A stretch of 64,000 nucleotides of DNA from Sulfolobus sp. S-194 (GTDB taxonomy: Archaea; Thermoproteota; Thermoprotei_A; Sulfolobales; Sulfolobaceae): the NCBI RefSeq assembly GCF_012222305.1, contig NZ_CP035730.1, positions 310,001 through 374,000 on the forward strand. Direction: 5' to 3'. Shown one piece after another: positions 44,575 to 55,015 of the stretch (its first letter is position 1; every line of letters begins with the position of its first letter). A program made the translations under genes and the position numbers. The notes beneath the pieces were generated by a model. The model was not told the DNA's origin. It saw only the letters and a list, made by a program, of their open reading frames with translations, and searched no databases.

Positions 44575-47022
44575 TTAAATCCCGAAGAATGAGATTTGCC
44601 CTGGAGTAAAGGGATGATAGAACGGTAGTTGTAAGTATAACATTGTAAATACTATTACCCATATTCCGTCTACAAAATGCCAATAATATGAGGCAGCAGT
44701 AGAAGCTTCATATGGTATTATTCTCCTTGCCCTTAGCAATGTAAATGCCCATAGTGTTAGCCCCATAATAACATGAAAACCGTGTAACCATACTATGGTA
44801 AAGAAGAATGACGTTATGATATTTTCTTGCGGAGTAAAGTGAATTATATGGGTAAACTCATACATTTGTCCGCTTAGGAATGTTAACCCCATCAAGAATG
44901 TTGCTAACCCTAAATATTTGAATCTCTTTAATTTACCCTTTAGTAGACTATCATATGCAAAATGTGATGGTATTGAGCTTGAAAGCAATATTATTGTCAT
45001 CGCTAATGGTAAACCGTACCAATCAACATGGAATGAAGCCAAATATGGTTGAGCAGCTGGTGTCCAGTTAATAGTATAAAGATAACCTCCTATAAAACCT
45101 CCAAATAAGAATATTTCTGCTATAATTAAATAAAGCACTATAGTTCTTGTTTGCATTGCCTTTTGTATTCCCTCTGGTGTCACAGATAGCGTATTTGAAG
45201 ATCCAGAAAATGGTGAACCAGCCATTTTTGTCATTTCAAATCCACCTGGCGGTCTTATAGATGGTACTGATGGATATAGGCCTTTGAAGTAATCATGATA
45301 AGCCCAATAACCTCCAATCGCTAAGAAGGCTAAAATCATTGGTAAACCTAAATCTAACAATCCAAATCTTAGAATAAACAAGAACCCTAGTCCCGGCAAA
45401 AACATCGAAATGCCTAATAATGATGGCAAAAATGTACCATGTCTATGTTCTGGTATAGATCCGTCCATTGCTCTACCAAATGTTAGTGGTAGTGCAACTG
45501 GTTTAATATAAAAGTCTGGTAATCCAATTGCCTCAACTCCCCAAGGATCTAAACTTTCAACCCTTTTCCCTTTAACCCAACTATAAAGTAAATTGCCAAA
45601 GATTAACACTAGCCCTAAACCCATTATTACTCCTCCTACATCAATGAGTATTTGGAATGGATAGTATATCATTGAGGGAACCCATGCATACCTTCGTGGC
45701 ATACCTAATACTCCTTCAACAAACATTCCAGTAGCGATTACAAACGCACCAGCTACTGTCATTATAGCACCGCTCTTAGATAGTTCCATATCGTACATTT
45801 TACCAGTAAAATATGGGAAGTAATAGAGCAATGCAGCTAAAAATGCTACTACAATAGCGAAAACCATATAGTGAAAATGACCTACAACAGCATAAGTACC
45901 ATTTAAATCATAATCCAGAGGTATTAATGGGAATAGCACACCAGTGATACCACCAACTAGGAATAGTGCTATAAAACCTATAGTGAGTAGTGAATACCCA
46001 GTGACTCTGAGTTTTCCTTGATAGAATGTAGCGGTCCAATTAACTACTTTTACACCAGAAGGTATTGCTATTGCCATTGTTATAGCTGATGCAACTGCAT
46101 CAGCCCAAAAGTTAAATATTGATGTGAACATGTGATGCATCCATACTCCCATAGCACTTAAGAAGGCTATTGCAAAAGAGGATAACGCTAAGGCTTTATA
46201 ACCATAAATTTGTCTACCCACAGACCTCGGTAATATTTCTCCAATTATACCCATTGCTGGAAGCATAAGGATATATACTTCTGGGTGACCGAAGAACCAG
46301 AAGACGTTTTGCCATAGTAATGGATTTCCACCACCATTAGCTTGAAAGAATTGAAAACCCCAGTTTCTCTCTAGAAATGCCATAGCTAAACCGGCTGTTA
46401 AAGGCGGTAAGGCTATCATAAGTAATATTGCTGTAGAGAAGAAAGCCCAAACAAATAATGGCATCTTGAAGTATGGTACTTTCTTCAGCCTAGTAATTGT
46501 CAGTATGAAGTTTATTCCAGTTAATGTACTAGATATACCAGCTATTATAAGAGCTATCTCTATTACATCCACTCCTATTCCACTATTTACTTGTAAATCG
46601 ACAGAAAGCGGTGCATACATATACCATCCAGTATTTACAACCCCAACAAGGGGAGAGATAGCTGTTAATGTAACTGCCGGGACTAAAATCCAAAATGATA
46701 GTGCATTTATTTTAGGCCAATATAAATCATGAGCTCCAATCATTCTTGGAACTAAATAATTAGCTAAACCAGCAGATAGTGGCATCACAACGAAGAATAT
46801 CATGAATATACCGTGAAGTGTTAAAGCGTCATAATATGTAGTGGGGCCTATGTTGTTAAAAGTTAACTGAGTCCTCATTACTGTTGCTTCAACGCTTCCA
46901 ATAATTAAGCTGATAATTCCTAGTGTTATGTACATAATACCAATATCTGAAGCATTAGTAGTAGTAAATGCTATTTTTAGAACTTCCTTAATTTTATGAG
47001 CCACACTACTCATAATTCTCAT
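44575..47022 (-). CDS. soxM: Terminal oxidase, fused subunits I and III (SoxM-like)
   Basis: 815 residues. Residues 1 to about 560 are heme-copper oxidase subunit I: the low-spin heme His in [13 protein letters not shown], the CuB site in [13 protein letters not shown] with the linked Tyr and Glu, the His pair in VWMHHMFTS, and both heme His in [10 protein letters not shown]. About 605-815 is subunit III ([39 protein letters not shown]). The I-III fusion is the hallmark of SoxM of Sulfolobus. It reduces O2 with electrons from sulfocyanin. Start ATG at 47022; a second ATG at 47013 is possible. Divergent to soxE. Confidence 0.95.
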   Translation of the reverse strand: MRIMSSVAHKIKEVLKIAFTTTNASDIGIMYITLGIISLIIGSVEATVMRTQLTFNNIGPTTYYDALTLHGIFMIFFVVMPLSAGLANYLVPRMIGAHDLYWPKINALSFWILVPAVTLTAISPLVGVVNTGWYMYAPLSVDLQVNSGIGVDVIEIALIIAGISSTLTGINFILTITRLKKVPYFKMPLFVWAFFSTAILLMIALPPLTAGLAMAFLERNWGFQFFQANGGGNPLLWQNVFWFFGHPEVYILMLPAMGIIGEILPRSVGRQIYGYKALALSSFAIAFLSAMGVWMHHMFTSIFNFWADAVASAITMAIAIPSGVKVVNWTATFYQGKLRVTGYSLLTIGFIALFLVGGITGVLFPLIPLDYDLNGTYAVVGHFHYMVFAIVVAFLAALLYYFPYFTGKMYDMELSKSGAIMTVAGAFVIATGMFVEGVLGMPRRYAWVPSMIYYPFQILIDVGGVIMGLGLVLIFGNLLYSWVKGKRVESLDPWGVEAIGLPDFYIKPVALPLTFGRAMDGSIPEHRHGTFLPSLLGISMFLPGLGFLFILRFGLLDLGLPMILAFLAIGGYWAYHDYFKGLYPSVPSIRPPGGFEMTKMAGSPFSGSSNTLSVTPEGIQKAMQTRTIVLYLIIAEIFLFGGFIGGYLYTINWTPAAQPYLASFHVDWYGLPLAMTIILLSSSIPSHFAYDSLLKGKLKRFKYLGLATFLMGLTFLSGQMYEFTHIIHFTPQENIITSFFFTIVWLHGFHVIMGLTLWAFTLLRARRIIPYEASTAASYYWHFVDGIWVIVFTMLYLQLPFYHPFTPGQISFFGI

Positions 47023-47271
47023 TAATTAATATCTGATACCAGTTTATTAATCTTATTATCAAAAACTTTTATAGTTTAAAACTTTGATTATATTTTAATA
47101 TTTAAGAGAAAAAATTTAATAAATCACTAACCATCTTGTTTGTACCGTTCAAGAGTTTAATATATATAATTAATTAAGTTAATTAAAAATTGAACATTAA
47201 ACAACTAGTACTCTTTGTTGGTATAGAGTAAAAAAATAAAAGTTTGAAAAATACAGTTAATTTATGAGAAT
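47023..47271. promoter_or_regulatory. Divergent promoter region between soxM and soxE
   Basis: 249 bases. A TATA-like ACTTTTATAGTTT at 47063-47075 lies about 45 bases from the soxM start; a T/A-rich GTAAAAAAATAAAAG at about 47228-47242 lies about 35 bases before soxE. Between them is TTAATATATATAATTAATTAAGTTAATTA, partly self-complementary, a possible regulator site. Joint control of the two halves of the cluster is likely. Confidence 0.45.
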
Positions 47272-47865
47272 ATGAGAAAAGCCGTTTCACCAACTTTTAC
47301 AGCTATAGTCGCTATCGTAGTAGCTATAGTTATAGTAGGGGCGGCAGTATATACATATCAACAGTTTTTAATGTACTCATCAAAGACCTCAGCGGCGATT
47401 ACAACAACATCAACCACCCCCAAACACACATTACCTTATAATCCTACTAACAAAACTGTATTTATTACCTTAGTAACACTATCTAGCGGACCTACGTTTA
47501 ATTTTAATGGCACAGATTTCGGGGCAATGGTAATATATGTGCCAGCTGGATGGAACTTATATATTACATTTGTTAATCAACAAAGTTTACCACATAATCT
47601 CAATTTAGTAGCTAACGATACACTTACTCCAAATTCAGCTAATATTGCAAATGACGGAAAAATCCTCTTAACTATTGGAGCCACTTCAAGTGACTATCAA
47701 AGTTCTGGGTTAATGAGTGGTCAATCAGCAAGCGAATTATATACTGATATAGCTGCTGGGATCTATTGGCTTTGCTGTGGTATTGCTGGCCATGCAGAAT
47801 CTGGAATGTGGGTAGTTTTAGTTGCATCTCCTAACGTTACTACTCCATACGTTGTAATAAGCTAA
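47272..47865 (+). CDS. soxE: Sulfocyanin (SoxE), blue copper protein
   Basis: 197 residues. A membrane anchor (about 8-31), a Thr/Ser-rich linker (38-50), then a cupredoxin domain. Copper ligands are His108 (LPHNLN), Cys169, His174 and Met179 in the C-x4-H-x4-M arrangement (CCGIAGHAESGMW). An extra Cys168 stands next to the ligand. Sulfocyanin carries electrons from the bc1-like SoxF/SoxG part to the CuA subunit in the SoxM supercomplex. First gene of the plus-strand run E-H-I. Confidence 0.95.
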   Translation: MRKAVSPTFTAIVAIVVAIVIVGAAVYTYQQFLMYSSKTSAAITTTSTTPKHTLPYNPTNKTVFITLVTLSSGPTFNFNGTDFGAMVIYVPAGWNLYITFVNQQSLPHNLNLVANDTLTPNSANIANDGKILLTIGATSSDYQSSGLMSGQSASELYTDIAAGIYWLCCGIAGHAESGMWVVLVASPNVTTPYVVIS

Positions 47866-47921
47866 ATTCTTTTTTATAATTTTTTGCGTTAACTATAAAT
47901 ATTAGATTATTAAATATTCTT

Positions 47922-48368
47922 TTGATGGCTAGGTTATCTATAGAAGTAATAACTATGATAGGGGCAGCTTTAATCCTTGCCGTACTAGGCGGTATTGCTT
48001 TTCATGATTTAATAATGATAGATACTGGTGGATATTTCCCACATAATGAAAAACCAGAAGTAATTAGAGTTATAGCAAAGCAGTATGTTTGGGAATTTAT
48101 ATATCCTAATGGAACTGTAAGCTATGATAAAGTTGTTATACAGGCAGGTAAACCGTATATCTTTAATTTAACGTCTGCTGACGTGATTCACGCGATGTAT
48201 ATCGTACAATTAGGGTATAAACTTGAGGCGATTCCAGGATATTATTATCCGCTATACATAATAGTAAATAAACCGGGAGTGTATAACATTTATTGTGCCG
48301 AATTTTGCGGTCCGGGACACTATACTATGATAGGAGAGTTAATAGTAGTTAATTCTACAGCAGGGTGA
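47922..48368 (+). CDS. soxH: Oxidase subunit II with CuA (SoxH)
   Basis: 148 residues: one membrane helix (about 8-32) and a cupredoxin domain outside. The CuA ligands are complete: His89 (DVIHAMYIV), Cys124, the Glu126 backbone position, Cys128, His132 and Met135 in CAEFCGPGHYTM. Only one membrane helix instead of the usual two, as in short archaeal subunits II. It takes electrons from sulfocyanin and passes them to heme a of SoxM. The next gene starts four bases later. Confidence 0.95.
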   Translation: MMARLSIEVITMIGAALILAVLGGIAFHDLIMIDTGGYFPHNEKPEVIRVIAKQYVWEFIYPNGTVSYDKVVIQAGKPYIFNLTSADVIHAMYIVQLGYKLEAIPGYYYPLYIIVNKPGVYNIYCAEFCGPGHYTMIGELIVVNSTAG

Positions 48369-48372
48369 TAAA

Positions 48373-48822
48373 ATGAGTCAAAGGCTTTCTAAAAAGGATT
48401 ATGCATTATGGATAATATCAATAATAGCGATGTTCTTTATCTTTGAAGCATTAGGAAACTTTGGAAATTTAACTGCCTTATCTTCAGCCTCACCAATTTC
48501 CCTAGCCGAAAAATCATTATTTAGAATTACTTATATTGCGGCTGGTGGTGTATTTGCTATATTTATGGGTAGTCTAATTTTCCTCTCTTTAAGGTTTAGA
48601 GAGAGAAGTGAGGTGAGTGTACAGAGGAAAATTGATTATAGTGTAATTAGCCTTGCTACATTGATAGTTACTGGAATAGTATTATTTTGGTTCTCTTTAC
48701 CATATCTATCTCCTAACATTCCTCTAGTATTACAATTTAATTCTGGTATTCTAATCTCAATGGCCATGTTTCTATTATTTGCATTAACTATAGTGCTATA
48801 TAAGGAATATTATAAAGATTAA
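48373..48822 (+). CDS. soxI: Small oxidase subunit, probably SoxI
   Basis: 149 residues with four membrane segments (about 12-30, 52-75, 90-108, 120-142) and RFRERSEVSVQRK between the second and third. No metal motif. Position directly behind soxH with a GGTGATAA ribosome-binding site overlapping the soxH stop matches the small membrane subunit SoxI of the SoxM complex. The name rests on position and size. Confidence 0.72.
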   Translation: MSQRLSKKDYALWIISIIAMFFIFEALGNFGNLTALSSASPISLAEKSLFRITYIAAGGVFAIFMGSLIFLSLRFRERSEVSVQRKIDYSVISLATLIVTGIVLFWFSLPYLSPNIPLVLQFNSGILISMAMFLLFALTIVLYKEYYKD

Positions 48823-48884
48823 GTTAATTATTTTTCTATTTTATTCTAATCAAACTTTAAAAACCTAAAAACGAGTATTAATTT

Positions 48885-49619
48885 ATGGGAAGAAAAAAGT
48901 TAGTAATATTTATTATGGCATTATTCTTCTTGTTCTTATATTTTTCTCTTTTTCCGCCAGGATTATTTTCAAACATTATAGCTCCAGTAATCTTCTGGGT
49001 AATGATACTTTTTATTACACTCTTTTATCCTCTTAACACAGTATTTACTTACGTTATGACTAATTTCAAAAAGAGAAAAGAAATCTCCATTTCAACCCTA
49101 ATGTACTTCCCATTTCATCTCTTAATATTTAGTTTAGCCTTAGAAAAGTTACTGACACTATTCTTTAACTATTCTCCAACATTTTACTATGGAGAAGTGA
49201 ATTTAGCTTTTTCACCATTTGTAACTTCTGGTCTAGGTTTTCTCTTTAATCTTCTATTTAATCCTTCTATTGAAGTGCTACTACCACCATATTATTTTCT
49301 TTCAATTACACCATTTGCAATATTTATAGCTTTAAGTATAACTTTTCTGGTATCTGCAAATATAGGTAAAATATTTGAATTTATAAGATCAAAGCGATTA
49401 ATTGCTGGAGTGATTACCCTTGGATTAGTTGGTGGGACTACATGCTGCTTGTCTTTACCAACTATCATAGCGTTTTATACTCCGCTATCTTTTCTTGCAT
49501 ATAACGTTATAAGTGGTGAAATTCTAACAATAGTGTATTTTGCTTTACCATTAATTGTAATATTTTCTCTATATGATCTATTTAAAAGATCTCTTAAAGT
49601 TAAATGTGATTGTAAATAG
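48885..49619 (+). CDS. Membrane protein with Cys pairs inside the sox cluster
   Basis: 244 residues, six to seven membrane segments. Two features stand out: GGTTCCLSLPTI within a late helix (vicinal Cys) and the C-terminal tail KVKCDCK. Cys pairs in a membrane protein next to copper-oxidase genes suggest copper handling or thiol chemistry in assembly, but no family is recognised. Own leaderless promoter: ACTTTAAAAACC centred about 26 bases before the ATG. The Rieske gene follows. Confidence 0.7.
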   Translation: MGRKKLVIFIMALFFLFLYFSLFPPGLFSNIIAPVIFWVMILFITLFYPLNTVFTYVMTNFKKRKEISISTLMYFPFHLLIFSLALEKLLTLFFNYSPTFYYGEVNLAFSPFVTSGLGFLFNLLFNPSIEVLLPPYYFLSITPFAIFIALSITFLVSANIGKIFEFIRSKRLIAGVITLGLVGGTTCCLSLPTIIAFYTPLSFLAYNVISGEILTIVYFALPLIVIFSLYDLFKRSLKVKCDCK

Positions 49620-49668
49620 ATTAAACATTTTAGTAAAACTTAAATAGTTTTTAGTATAAAATTTCTTT

Positions 49669-50403
49669 GTGAGATATATGAAAAGACGAGACTTTATTAG
49701 GTTAGCTATGATAGCTGGTGGAGCTGTTGCAATATCTCCATTGTTTTCACCCCTTTTTAATTACATGGGATATTATTATAACGAATTAAGAGTTATATCG
49801 AAAAACTATTTAGTAGCTAATAACACAGCCGGTTTGCAGGGATTTCCTAAATATAGGATAGCTAATATTAAGGATATACAAAGTAGCAACTGTCCCGTCT
49901 ATTTCTTTGCTTATCCCCTAACAAATGAGCCATGCTTCATAGTTGATTTCTCTAAATTAAATAACCAGACTAACGTGGAATTTAAGAATCCGTATTTTGG
50001 TCAATTTGCCATAAATTCTAAGTTTCCAACTATTAAGGGTGTAGGTCCGAAAGGCTCACTATGTGCATTCTCAGCGATATGTGTTCATTTAGGTTGTCAA
50101 TTACCAGCACAAGTTCTTACAAATTCCCCAAATCTTCCTGGTTTAAATCCTGCTAGTACGATTTTACATTGTCCGTGTCATGGATCGATGTATAAGTTAG
50201 ATGAAGGAGGAATAGTAGTGGGTGGGCCAGCACCTAGACCATTACCAATAGTTTTCCTAGAATATGATAATACAACTGGTGATATTTACGCTATAGGAAC
50301 TAATGCACCGTATTTCTCTAAAACTAGACCAACTAGTAATTTGATATATGACCCCGACTATTCCTATCAAATACCATCTAATCCGGCTTGTACCTCAGGG
50401 TGA
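49669..50403 (+). CDS. soxF: Rieske iron-sulfur protein (SoxF)
   Basis: 244 residues. The N-terminus MKRRDFIRLAMIAGGA is a twin-arginine-type export signal and membrane anchor. The Rieske ligands are CVHLGC and CPCHGS. The GTG at 49669 is 26 bases from TTAAATA at about 49640-49646 and would be a leaderless start; an in-frame ATG at 49678 with GTGAG before it is the alternative. It moves electrons from quinol to sulfocyanin with SoxG. soxG follows after four bases. Confidence 0.93.
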   Translation: MRYMKRRDFIRLAMIAGGAVAISPLFSPLFNYMGYYYNELRVISKNYLVANNTAGLQGFPKYRIANIKDIQSSNCPVYFFAYPLTNEPCFIVDFSKLNNQTNVEFKNPYFGQFAINSKFPTIKGVGPKGSLCAFSAICVHLGCQLPAQVLTNSPNLPGLNPASTILHCPCHGSMYKLDEGGIVVGGPAPRPLPIVFLEYDNTTGDIYAIGTNAPYFSKTRPTSNLIYDPDYSYQIPSNPACTSG

Positions 50404-50407
50404 TAAA

Positions 50408-51937
50408 GTGGAAGAGGAAAGAGAAAGTTGGTTAGATAAAGTCTTTCAATGGTTAGATGAAAGAGTAGGAATATATGGGCATACTATAGCTAAAGCTCCA
50501 AGGTATGCTTATAGACTTGATTATTGGTTAGGCTCAATGGTACTTGCTTCTTTCGCTTTGGCAGTAATAACTGGAGCCCTTGTTGCACTATATTACGTTC
50601 CCTCCGATCCTTATGCTTCTACAGTATACTTAATTACAAAGGTACCCTATGGAGCTTTGTTGTTCAGCATACATACATGGGCTGCTTATGCAATGATATT
50701 TTTACTTATTATTCATATGACAAGAAATTTTATTGTAGGTGCCTATAGAAAACCTAGAGAAATTATGTGGGTTGTTGGAGTTATATTAGCCGGATTAGCT
50801 TTAACTGAAGCCTATTTAGGTTACTCCTTACCATATAATTTAATATCCTGGACAGCAACTACTACTGGTCTGAATCTGTTCACTTACATGCCTTTTAATT
50901 TAGCTGCCCTAATTAAACTGATGACTACTGTGCCAACAAACTTGCCGGGTATAGCTAGTGGTGTTGATCCACTGGTTGATAGATTCTTTATATTCCACTG
51001 GATTGTTGGAGGATTAATACTTTTATTTATAATGATTCATTTAGCAATATTTGAAAAACACGGAGGACCTACACCACCACCTAGCAAGGAGCCAGGTCCA
51101 GAATTGATTGAGCACTTTAGAGATAAAGTGGAGAATAATCCTAATTGGAGATTACAACCATATACGAGAACCTTTGGAATGATATTAATGACTTTCTTCC
51201 TTATATTTGGTGCGGTAATACTAATTGCATCATTAATACCATATAATATTACAATTACTGGTGGTGGACTTAAGTATACAATGCCAGAGTATAACCCAGT
51301 ATTAGCTGCTCAAACACCACCAATACCAGATTGGTACTTCTTATTCATTTACTTCTTTTACAAATCAGTACCTCCACAAAATGCTTCAATAATTTTCTTA
51401 GCCTGGATACTAATTACACTATTATTCCCATTTATAGACCAGTATATCTTTAGACATAAAGCAAGCCATCCAGTAATGAGACCTGCTGCAATAGCTTTAG
51501 GAACAGGGTTTATAATTTCCTTTATAGTAAATAGTATTTGGGCATATAGGACACCTGGAGTAGATATAGGACCTATAGGTGTCGAGGTAGACGGTTTAAT
51601 TTTCTTAGCATCATTTGTGATACTTTACCCACTAATCAAATTCTATTTAGCCCCAAGATCGATTGGAGGAGATTCCTCTGGAGGAAGTTTTAATTTTGGA
51701 AAAAGTATGAGTTTAAAGACTAAAACTTTGAATTTACAGCAGCAAAAATTAATACTAAGATCTACTGAAATAGTATTTATTGGATTAGTATCATCATTTA
51801 TATATACTACATCACAGCTATTTGCGTCACTACAACTAACATATATCACTGCGCAATTCGGAGTAGGATTTTTACTAGGAATAGACTTTCTACTATTAGC
51901 TGGTATATTAGGTTTCCTAGTTTTCGGTGGAAAATAA
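50408..51937 (+). CDS. soxG: Cytochrome b of the SoxM supercomplex (SoxG)
   Basis: 510 residues from the GTG at 50408, preceded by a GGGTGATAA ribosome-binding site over the soxF stop; the frame upstream to 50348 lies inside soxF. Two pairs of heme-ligating His, each spaced H-x13-H: HTWAAYAMIFLLIIHM and HWIVGGLILLFIMIH. The quinol-site motif PEWY appears as PDWYF. About 10-12 membrane helices; the last ones are typical of Sulfolobales. Binds two b/a-type hemes and oxidises caldariellaquinol together with SoxF. Confidence 0.94.
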   Translation: MEEERESWLDKVFQWLDERVGIYGHTIAKAPRYAYRLDYWLGSMVLASFALAVITGALVALYYVPSDPYASTVYLITKVPYGALLFSIHTWAAYAMIFLLIIHMTRNFIVGAYRKPREIMWVVGVILAGLALTEAYLGYSLPYNLISWTATTTGLNLFTYMPFNLAALIKLMTTVPTNLPGIASGVDPLVDRFFIFHWIVGGLILLFIMIHLAIFEKHGGPTPPPSKEPGPELIEHFRDKVENNPNWRLQPYTRTFGMILMTFFLIFGAVILIASLIPYNITITGGGLKYTMPEYNPVLAAQTPPIPDWYFLFIYFFYKSVPPQNASIIFLAWILITLLFPFIDQYIFRHKASHPVMRPAAIALGTGFIISFIVNSIWAYRTPGVDIGPIGVEVDGLIFLASFVILYPLIKFYLAPRSIGGDSSGGSFNFGKSMSLKTKTLNLQQQKLILRSTEIVFIGLVSSFIYTTSQLFASLQLTYITAQFGVGFLLGIDFLLLAGILGFLVFGGK

Positions 51938-52069
51938 TTCGAACAAAGTATCTTAATACAATTTTTTTATATCATAATTTTCACACTATTTTTTATCGGT
52001 GCTACTATTTTTATTCATATTAACGTTAATATTAAGAAAGAAAGTACCATAAAAAACATTTTTCGAACC

Positions 52070-52426
52070 TTATACTAAGATAATCTGATATCCTTCGTCA
52101 ATGAACAATGATAAATCTTTGTGATCATTTTCATCACCTAAAAGTCTAAATCCCTTAGCTATTACTTTATCTTTTATGTTTAAATGCGGTGGCGAGGCAC
52201 AATATCCGCATGCACCATATATTATTCCTTGTTTTGTTGCCTCATCTACTAAAGGTTTAATATAAGAATTATCTGAAATTAGTATTTTTTCTCCCAATCC
52301 TTCAAAATAAACTGCTATTTCATTTCCTTTTTTCTTCAAGTTTATAGCGTAATGTAGTGCATGTGCTGCTTTCACTAATTCAGATTTTATATCTGGGTCG
52401 GAGAATATTATAAAAGCATATTTCAT
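52070..52426 (-). CDS. DsrE-family protein
   Basis: 118 residues with the DsrE-like alpha/beta pattern (KYAFIIFSDPD, EIAVYFEGLGEKIL). The Cys pair in YGACGYCASPP occupies the active-site loop. Sulfur carrier or redox function is suggested by family only. It is different in sequence from the DsrE protein at 30909. Followed by the two-HTH regulator upstream on the same strand, 30 bases apart, so they may be co-transcribed. Confidence 0.78.
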   Translation of the reverse strand: MKYAFIIFSDPDIKSELVKAAHALHYAINLKKKGNEIAVYFEGLGEKILISDNSYIKPLVDEATKQGIIYGACGYCASPPHLNIKDKVIAKGFRLLGDENDHKDLSLFIDEGYQIILV

Positions 52427-52456
52427 ATGAAAAAATTCTCATCAGTTAAGATAAAA

Positions 52457-53173
52457 TTATGTTCTAAACTTTTGATCATTGAATATCCAATTATTTATCC
52501 TATACTCGTATTTTATTGAAATTTTTCCAAATTTGTTGAGTTTAACTATCTCTTCTAAATTCTCCGCGAATCCAATATAAATTGGGGGGTATTTGAAAAT
52601 ATGTTTAATTTGTTTATTAATTGTTTGCGAAATAAGAGAATATAATAGGAAGTCTAACTTTGCTATATCTATTCTTGGAACAATCTTTACAAAGTTATTA
52701 GAAACTAAGAAGCGTAGATGCCTATTTATTGTTTTTGAGCTTTTCCCTACTTTTATTGCTATTTCTTTTTCACTTATTAAAGGATTCTTAACCAGCAAGT
52801 CAATTATCTTATAATCTAATTTTGATATCGAATATTTTCTATTAGGAATTATTTGATAAAATATGGGATTTATCTTTTCTATTTCTCTATTAATATCTTC
52901 TCCGAAAATTTCAGAGATTGTATATCCCTCTATACATTTAAACCTCACACTTTCTTCGCTTATATTTTCTCGATTATGTAATACAATAGCTTTCTTGTAC
53001 CCTAAAATAGCTGGATCTATATATGTATAATAGCCATCAATGAATTTTTGTAGCTTATTTAATCTATATTTTAAAGATGAAAGACTAAGATTTAATTTTT
53101 TAGCTAATTCTCTTTTACTAACTCTTGGGTTTACAAAAATATTATAAAATATTAATTTATCTAATGCGTCCAT
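52457..53173 (-). CDS. Two-HTH transcription regulator, Lrp/AsnC-like
   Basis: 238 residues. An N-terminal winged helix (KRELAKKLNLSLSSLKYRLNKL) and a second one near residue 130 (SEKEIAIKVGKSSKTINRHL), each followed by a small beta-rich part. Such double-HTH proteins occur in Sulfolobales as local regulators. The sequence has no effector motif. Encoded next to a DsrE protein and a GNAT. Confidence 0.75.
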   Translation of the reverse strand: MDALDKLIFYNIFVNPRVSKRELAKKLNLSLSSLKYRLNKLQKFIDGYYTYIDPAILGYKKAIVLHNRENISEESVRFKCIEGYTISEIFGEDINREIEKINPIFYQIIPNRKYSISKLDYKIIDLLVKNPLISEKEIAIKVGKSSKTINRHLRFLVSNNFVKIVPRIDIAKLDFLLYSLISQTINKQIKHIFKYPPIYIGFAENLEEIVKLNKFGKISIKYEYRINNWIFNDQKFRT

Positions 53174-53182
53174 ATTAATATA

Positions 53183-53644
53183 TTATTCAATATTTCTTAT
53201 ATATTCATTATGAAGCTCCCTAAATCCTTTCTTAACATAGAATGAAGTTGCTATTACATTTTTTGCTGGAAATCTAGCTAATACCGTATCAATTCCTTTT
53301 TCTTTTAATTCTTTTTCTATATAATTTATCATTTCCTCTCCTATACCCTTACGTCTATAGGATGGATAGACATAAATTTCTTGAATTATACCGACTTTCT
53401 GTGGTATATAGAATTCTCTATCACTAATAAATACTCTTGCCCCACCTACTACTTTTCCATCTTCTTCAACTACAATTAAGAGTACGTCATCTTTATTAAA
53501 CGATCTCTTTATAGATTCTTTAACCCTTTCTTCTAAGTCTTGAGGAACTTCTAGTAGAGGATCAAATTCCGAATTTAATCTATACATTCTAGCAAACATA
53601 TCCGTTAATGCTTCTATGTCTTTTTCAATTGCTTTTCTTATCAT
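53183..53644 (-). CDS. GNAT-family N-acetyltransferase
   Basis: 153 residues. The acetyl-CoA loop is [19 protein letters not shown], and the N-terminus [16 protein letters not shown] is typical. Acceptor unknown; a small molecule or protein N-terminus is possible. Its start overlaps the malic enzyme stop by four bases (ATGA), so it is co-translated with that gene; acetylation of a metabolic enzyme would be an inference. Confidence 0.87.
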   Translation of the reverse strand: MIRKAIEKDIEALTDMFARMYRLNSEFDPLLEVPQDLEERVKESIKRSFNKDDVLLIVVEEDGKVVGGARVFISDREFYIPQKVGIIQEIYVYPSYRRKGIGEEMINYIEKELKEKGIDTVLARFPAKNVIATSFYVKKGFRELHNEYIRNIE

Positions 53645-54885
53645 AAGCTCAACCTCCTGGCTCTTAGAATTCTTTCTTTAGCAGACTCTAAAAATTCACG
53701 ATAAGACAATTTTAGCCTAGCATAACCTAATTCTACTGCTTTAGTAGCTACTGCTGCCGCCATTCTATAGTATACTTCTATCTCATCCATTCTTGGAATA
53801 ATATAATCTTCTCTTAGTCCTTTCTCTTCTGCATATTTAGCAAGTTCTTCTGCAGCAGCTATTATCATCTCATCACTGATTTTCCTGGATCTACTGTCTA
53901 ATACTCCTCTAAATAAGGCAGGAAATATTAGAGAATTGTTTACCTGATTCGGAAAGTCACTCCTTCCTGTCGCTACAATTACTGCACCAGCTTCTTTGGC
54001 TTCATTAGGATATATCTCTGGAATTGGATTTGCTAATGCAAACACTATAGGCTTGTTCATCATTCTAATTAATTTTTTATCTATTTTAACTTCTGGTGAA
54101 GAAGCAGCAATTAGAATATCTGCACCTCTAAATGCTTCCTCAATTGTTTTTACTCTCTCACCGTTTGTCTGTATAGCTAACTCGTATTTCCATGGATGTT
54201 TAAACATTAAAGAATCAACATCCCCTCTTTCAGCATATAACGGTCCTTCTTTGTCTATCAAAACCATATTCTTAGGGTTAAAACCATATTTAATTAACAA
54301 CCTTGCTGTCGCTATGTTTGCGGCTCCAACACCCATAAGGACTATTTTAGAATTCTTATCTTTGCCAGTAAATTTCATTGCGTTAATTAAACCAGCCAGC
54401 ACAGCGCCAGCTGTGCCTTGTTGATCATCATGCCATACTGGTATATTCAGAGTTTTTTGAAGTTCTTCTAAAATAAAGAAACATTTTGGAGATTCAATAT
54501 CTTCTAAGTTTATTCCACCAAAAGCTGGTTCTATTGCTTTAGCAACTTGTATAAATTCCTCCTTATCTGAAACTTTTATAGGTAAAGGAAAAGCATCTAC
54601 ACCCCCTAGAAATTTAAATAGTAAAGCTTTTCCTTCCATTACGGGCAGTGAAGCGATAGGTCCAACATTACCTAATCCTAATACTCTACTACCATCGGTT
54701 AAAATTGCTATAGTATTCCATCTGCTAGTTAACTCAAAACTTTGGTTTTCGTCCTTTTGTATTTCTTTAACTAGTTCTGCTACTCCAGGTGTGTAGATTA
54801 AAGCGAAATCTTCATAAGATCTAATGGGAATTTTAGGCATTATCTCTAATTTCCCTTGGTATTTCCTAGCTAATGATATTGCCAT
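53641..54885 (-). CDS. Malic enzyme (malate dehydrogenase, decarboxylating)
   Basis: 414 residues, the short MaeB-type core without a phosphotransacetylase domain. Motifs: [14 protein letters not shown] with the catalytic Tyr, [19 protein letters not shown] with the Lys, [15 protein letters not shown] for the metal, WHDDQQGTA, and the nucleotide loop [15 protein letters not shown]. It makes pyruvate and CO2 from malate with reduction of NAD(P). Cytoplasmic; supplies NADPH and pyruvate for growth on acetyl-CoA-yielding substrates. Confidence 0.94.
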   Translation of the reverse strand: MAISLARKYQGKLEIMPKIPIRSYEDFALIYTPGVAELVKEIQKDENQSFELTSRWNTIAILTDGSRVLGLGNVGPIASLPVMEGKALLFKFLGGVDAFPLPIKVSDKEEFIQVAKAIEPAFGGINLEDIESPKCFFILEELQKTLNIPVWHDDQQGTAGAVLAGLINAMKFTGKDKNSKIVLMGVGAANIATARLLIKYGFNPKNMVLIDKEGPLYAERGDVDSLMFKHPWKYELAIQTNGERVKTIEEAFRGADILIAASSPEVKIDKKLIRMMNKPIVFALANPIPEIYPNEAKEAGAVIVATGRSDFPNQVNNSLIFPALFRGVLDSRSRKISDEMIIAAAEELAKYAEEKGLREDYIIPRMDEIEVYYRMAAAVATKAVELGYARLKLSYREFLESAKERILRARRLSL

Positions 54886-54983
54886 AAATAATTCTAAACT
54901 TTATGTATTTTTAAAATTTTCCTCAAATCGTGAAATGAATGAAAATTCTTATTATTTTAGTTTTTAAAAGAATATGGGAAAAA

Positions 54984-54992
54984 CTTATATAA
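54984..54992 (+). promoter_or_regulatory. TATA box deciding the start of the DUF929 gene
   Basis: CTTATATAA centred 28 bases before the ATG at 55016. It lies inside the longer frame that begins at 54974, so that longer start cannot be on this transcript. Confidence 0.6.
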
Positions 54993-55015
54993 TTATTTTC
55001 GATTTAAGATTTAAG

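Noticed and set aside
47100-47200. Conserved regulator site in the soxM-soxE gap
   Set aside because: The TTAATTAA-rich inverted repeat could be chance in such AT-rich DNA; mentioned only within the promoter region.
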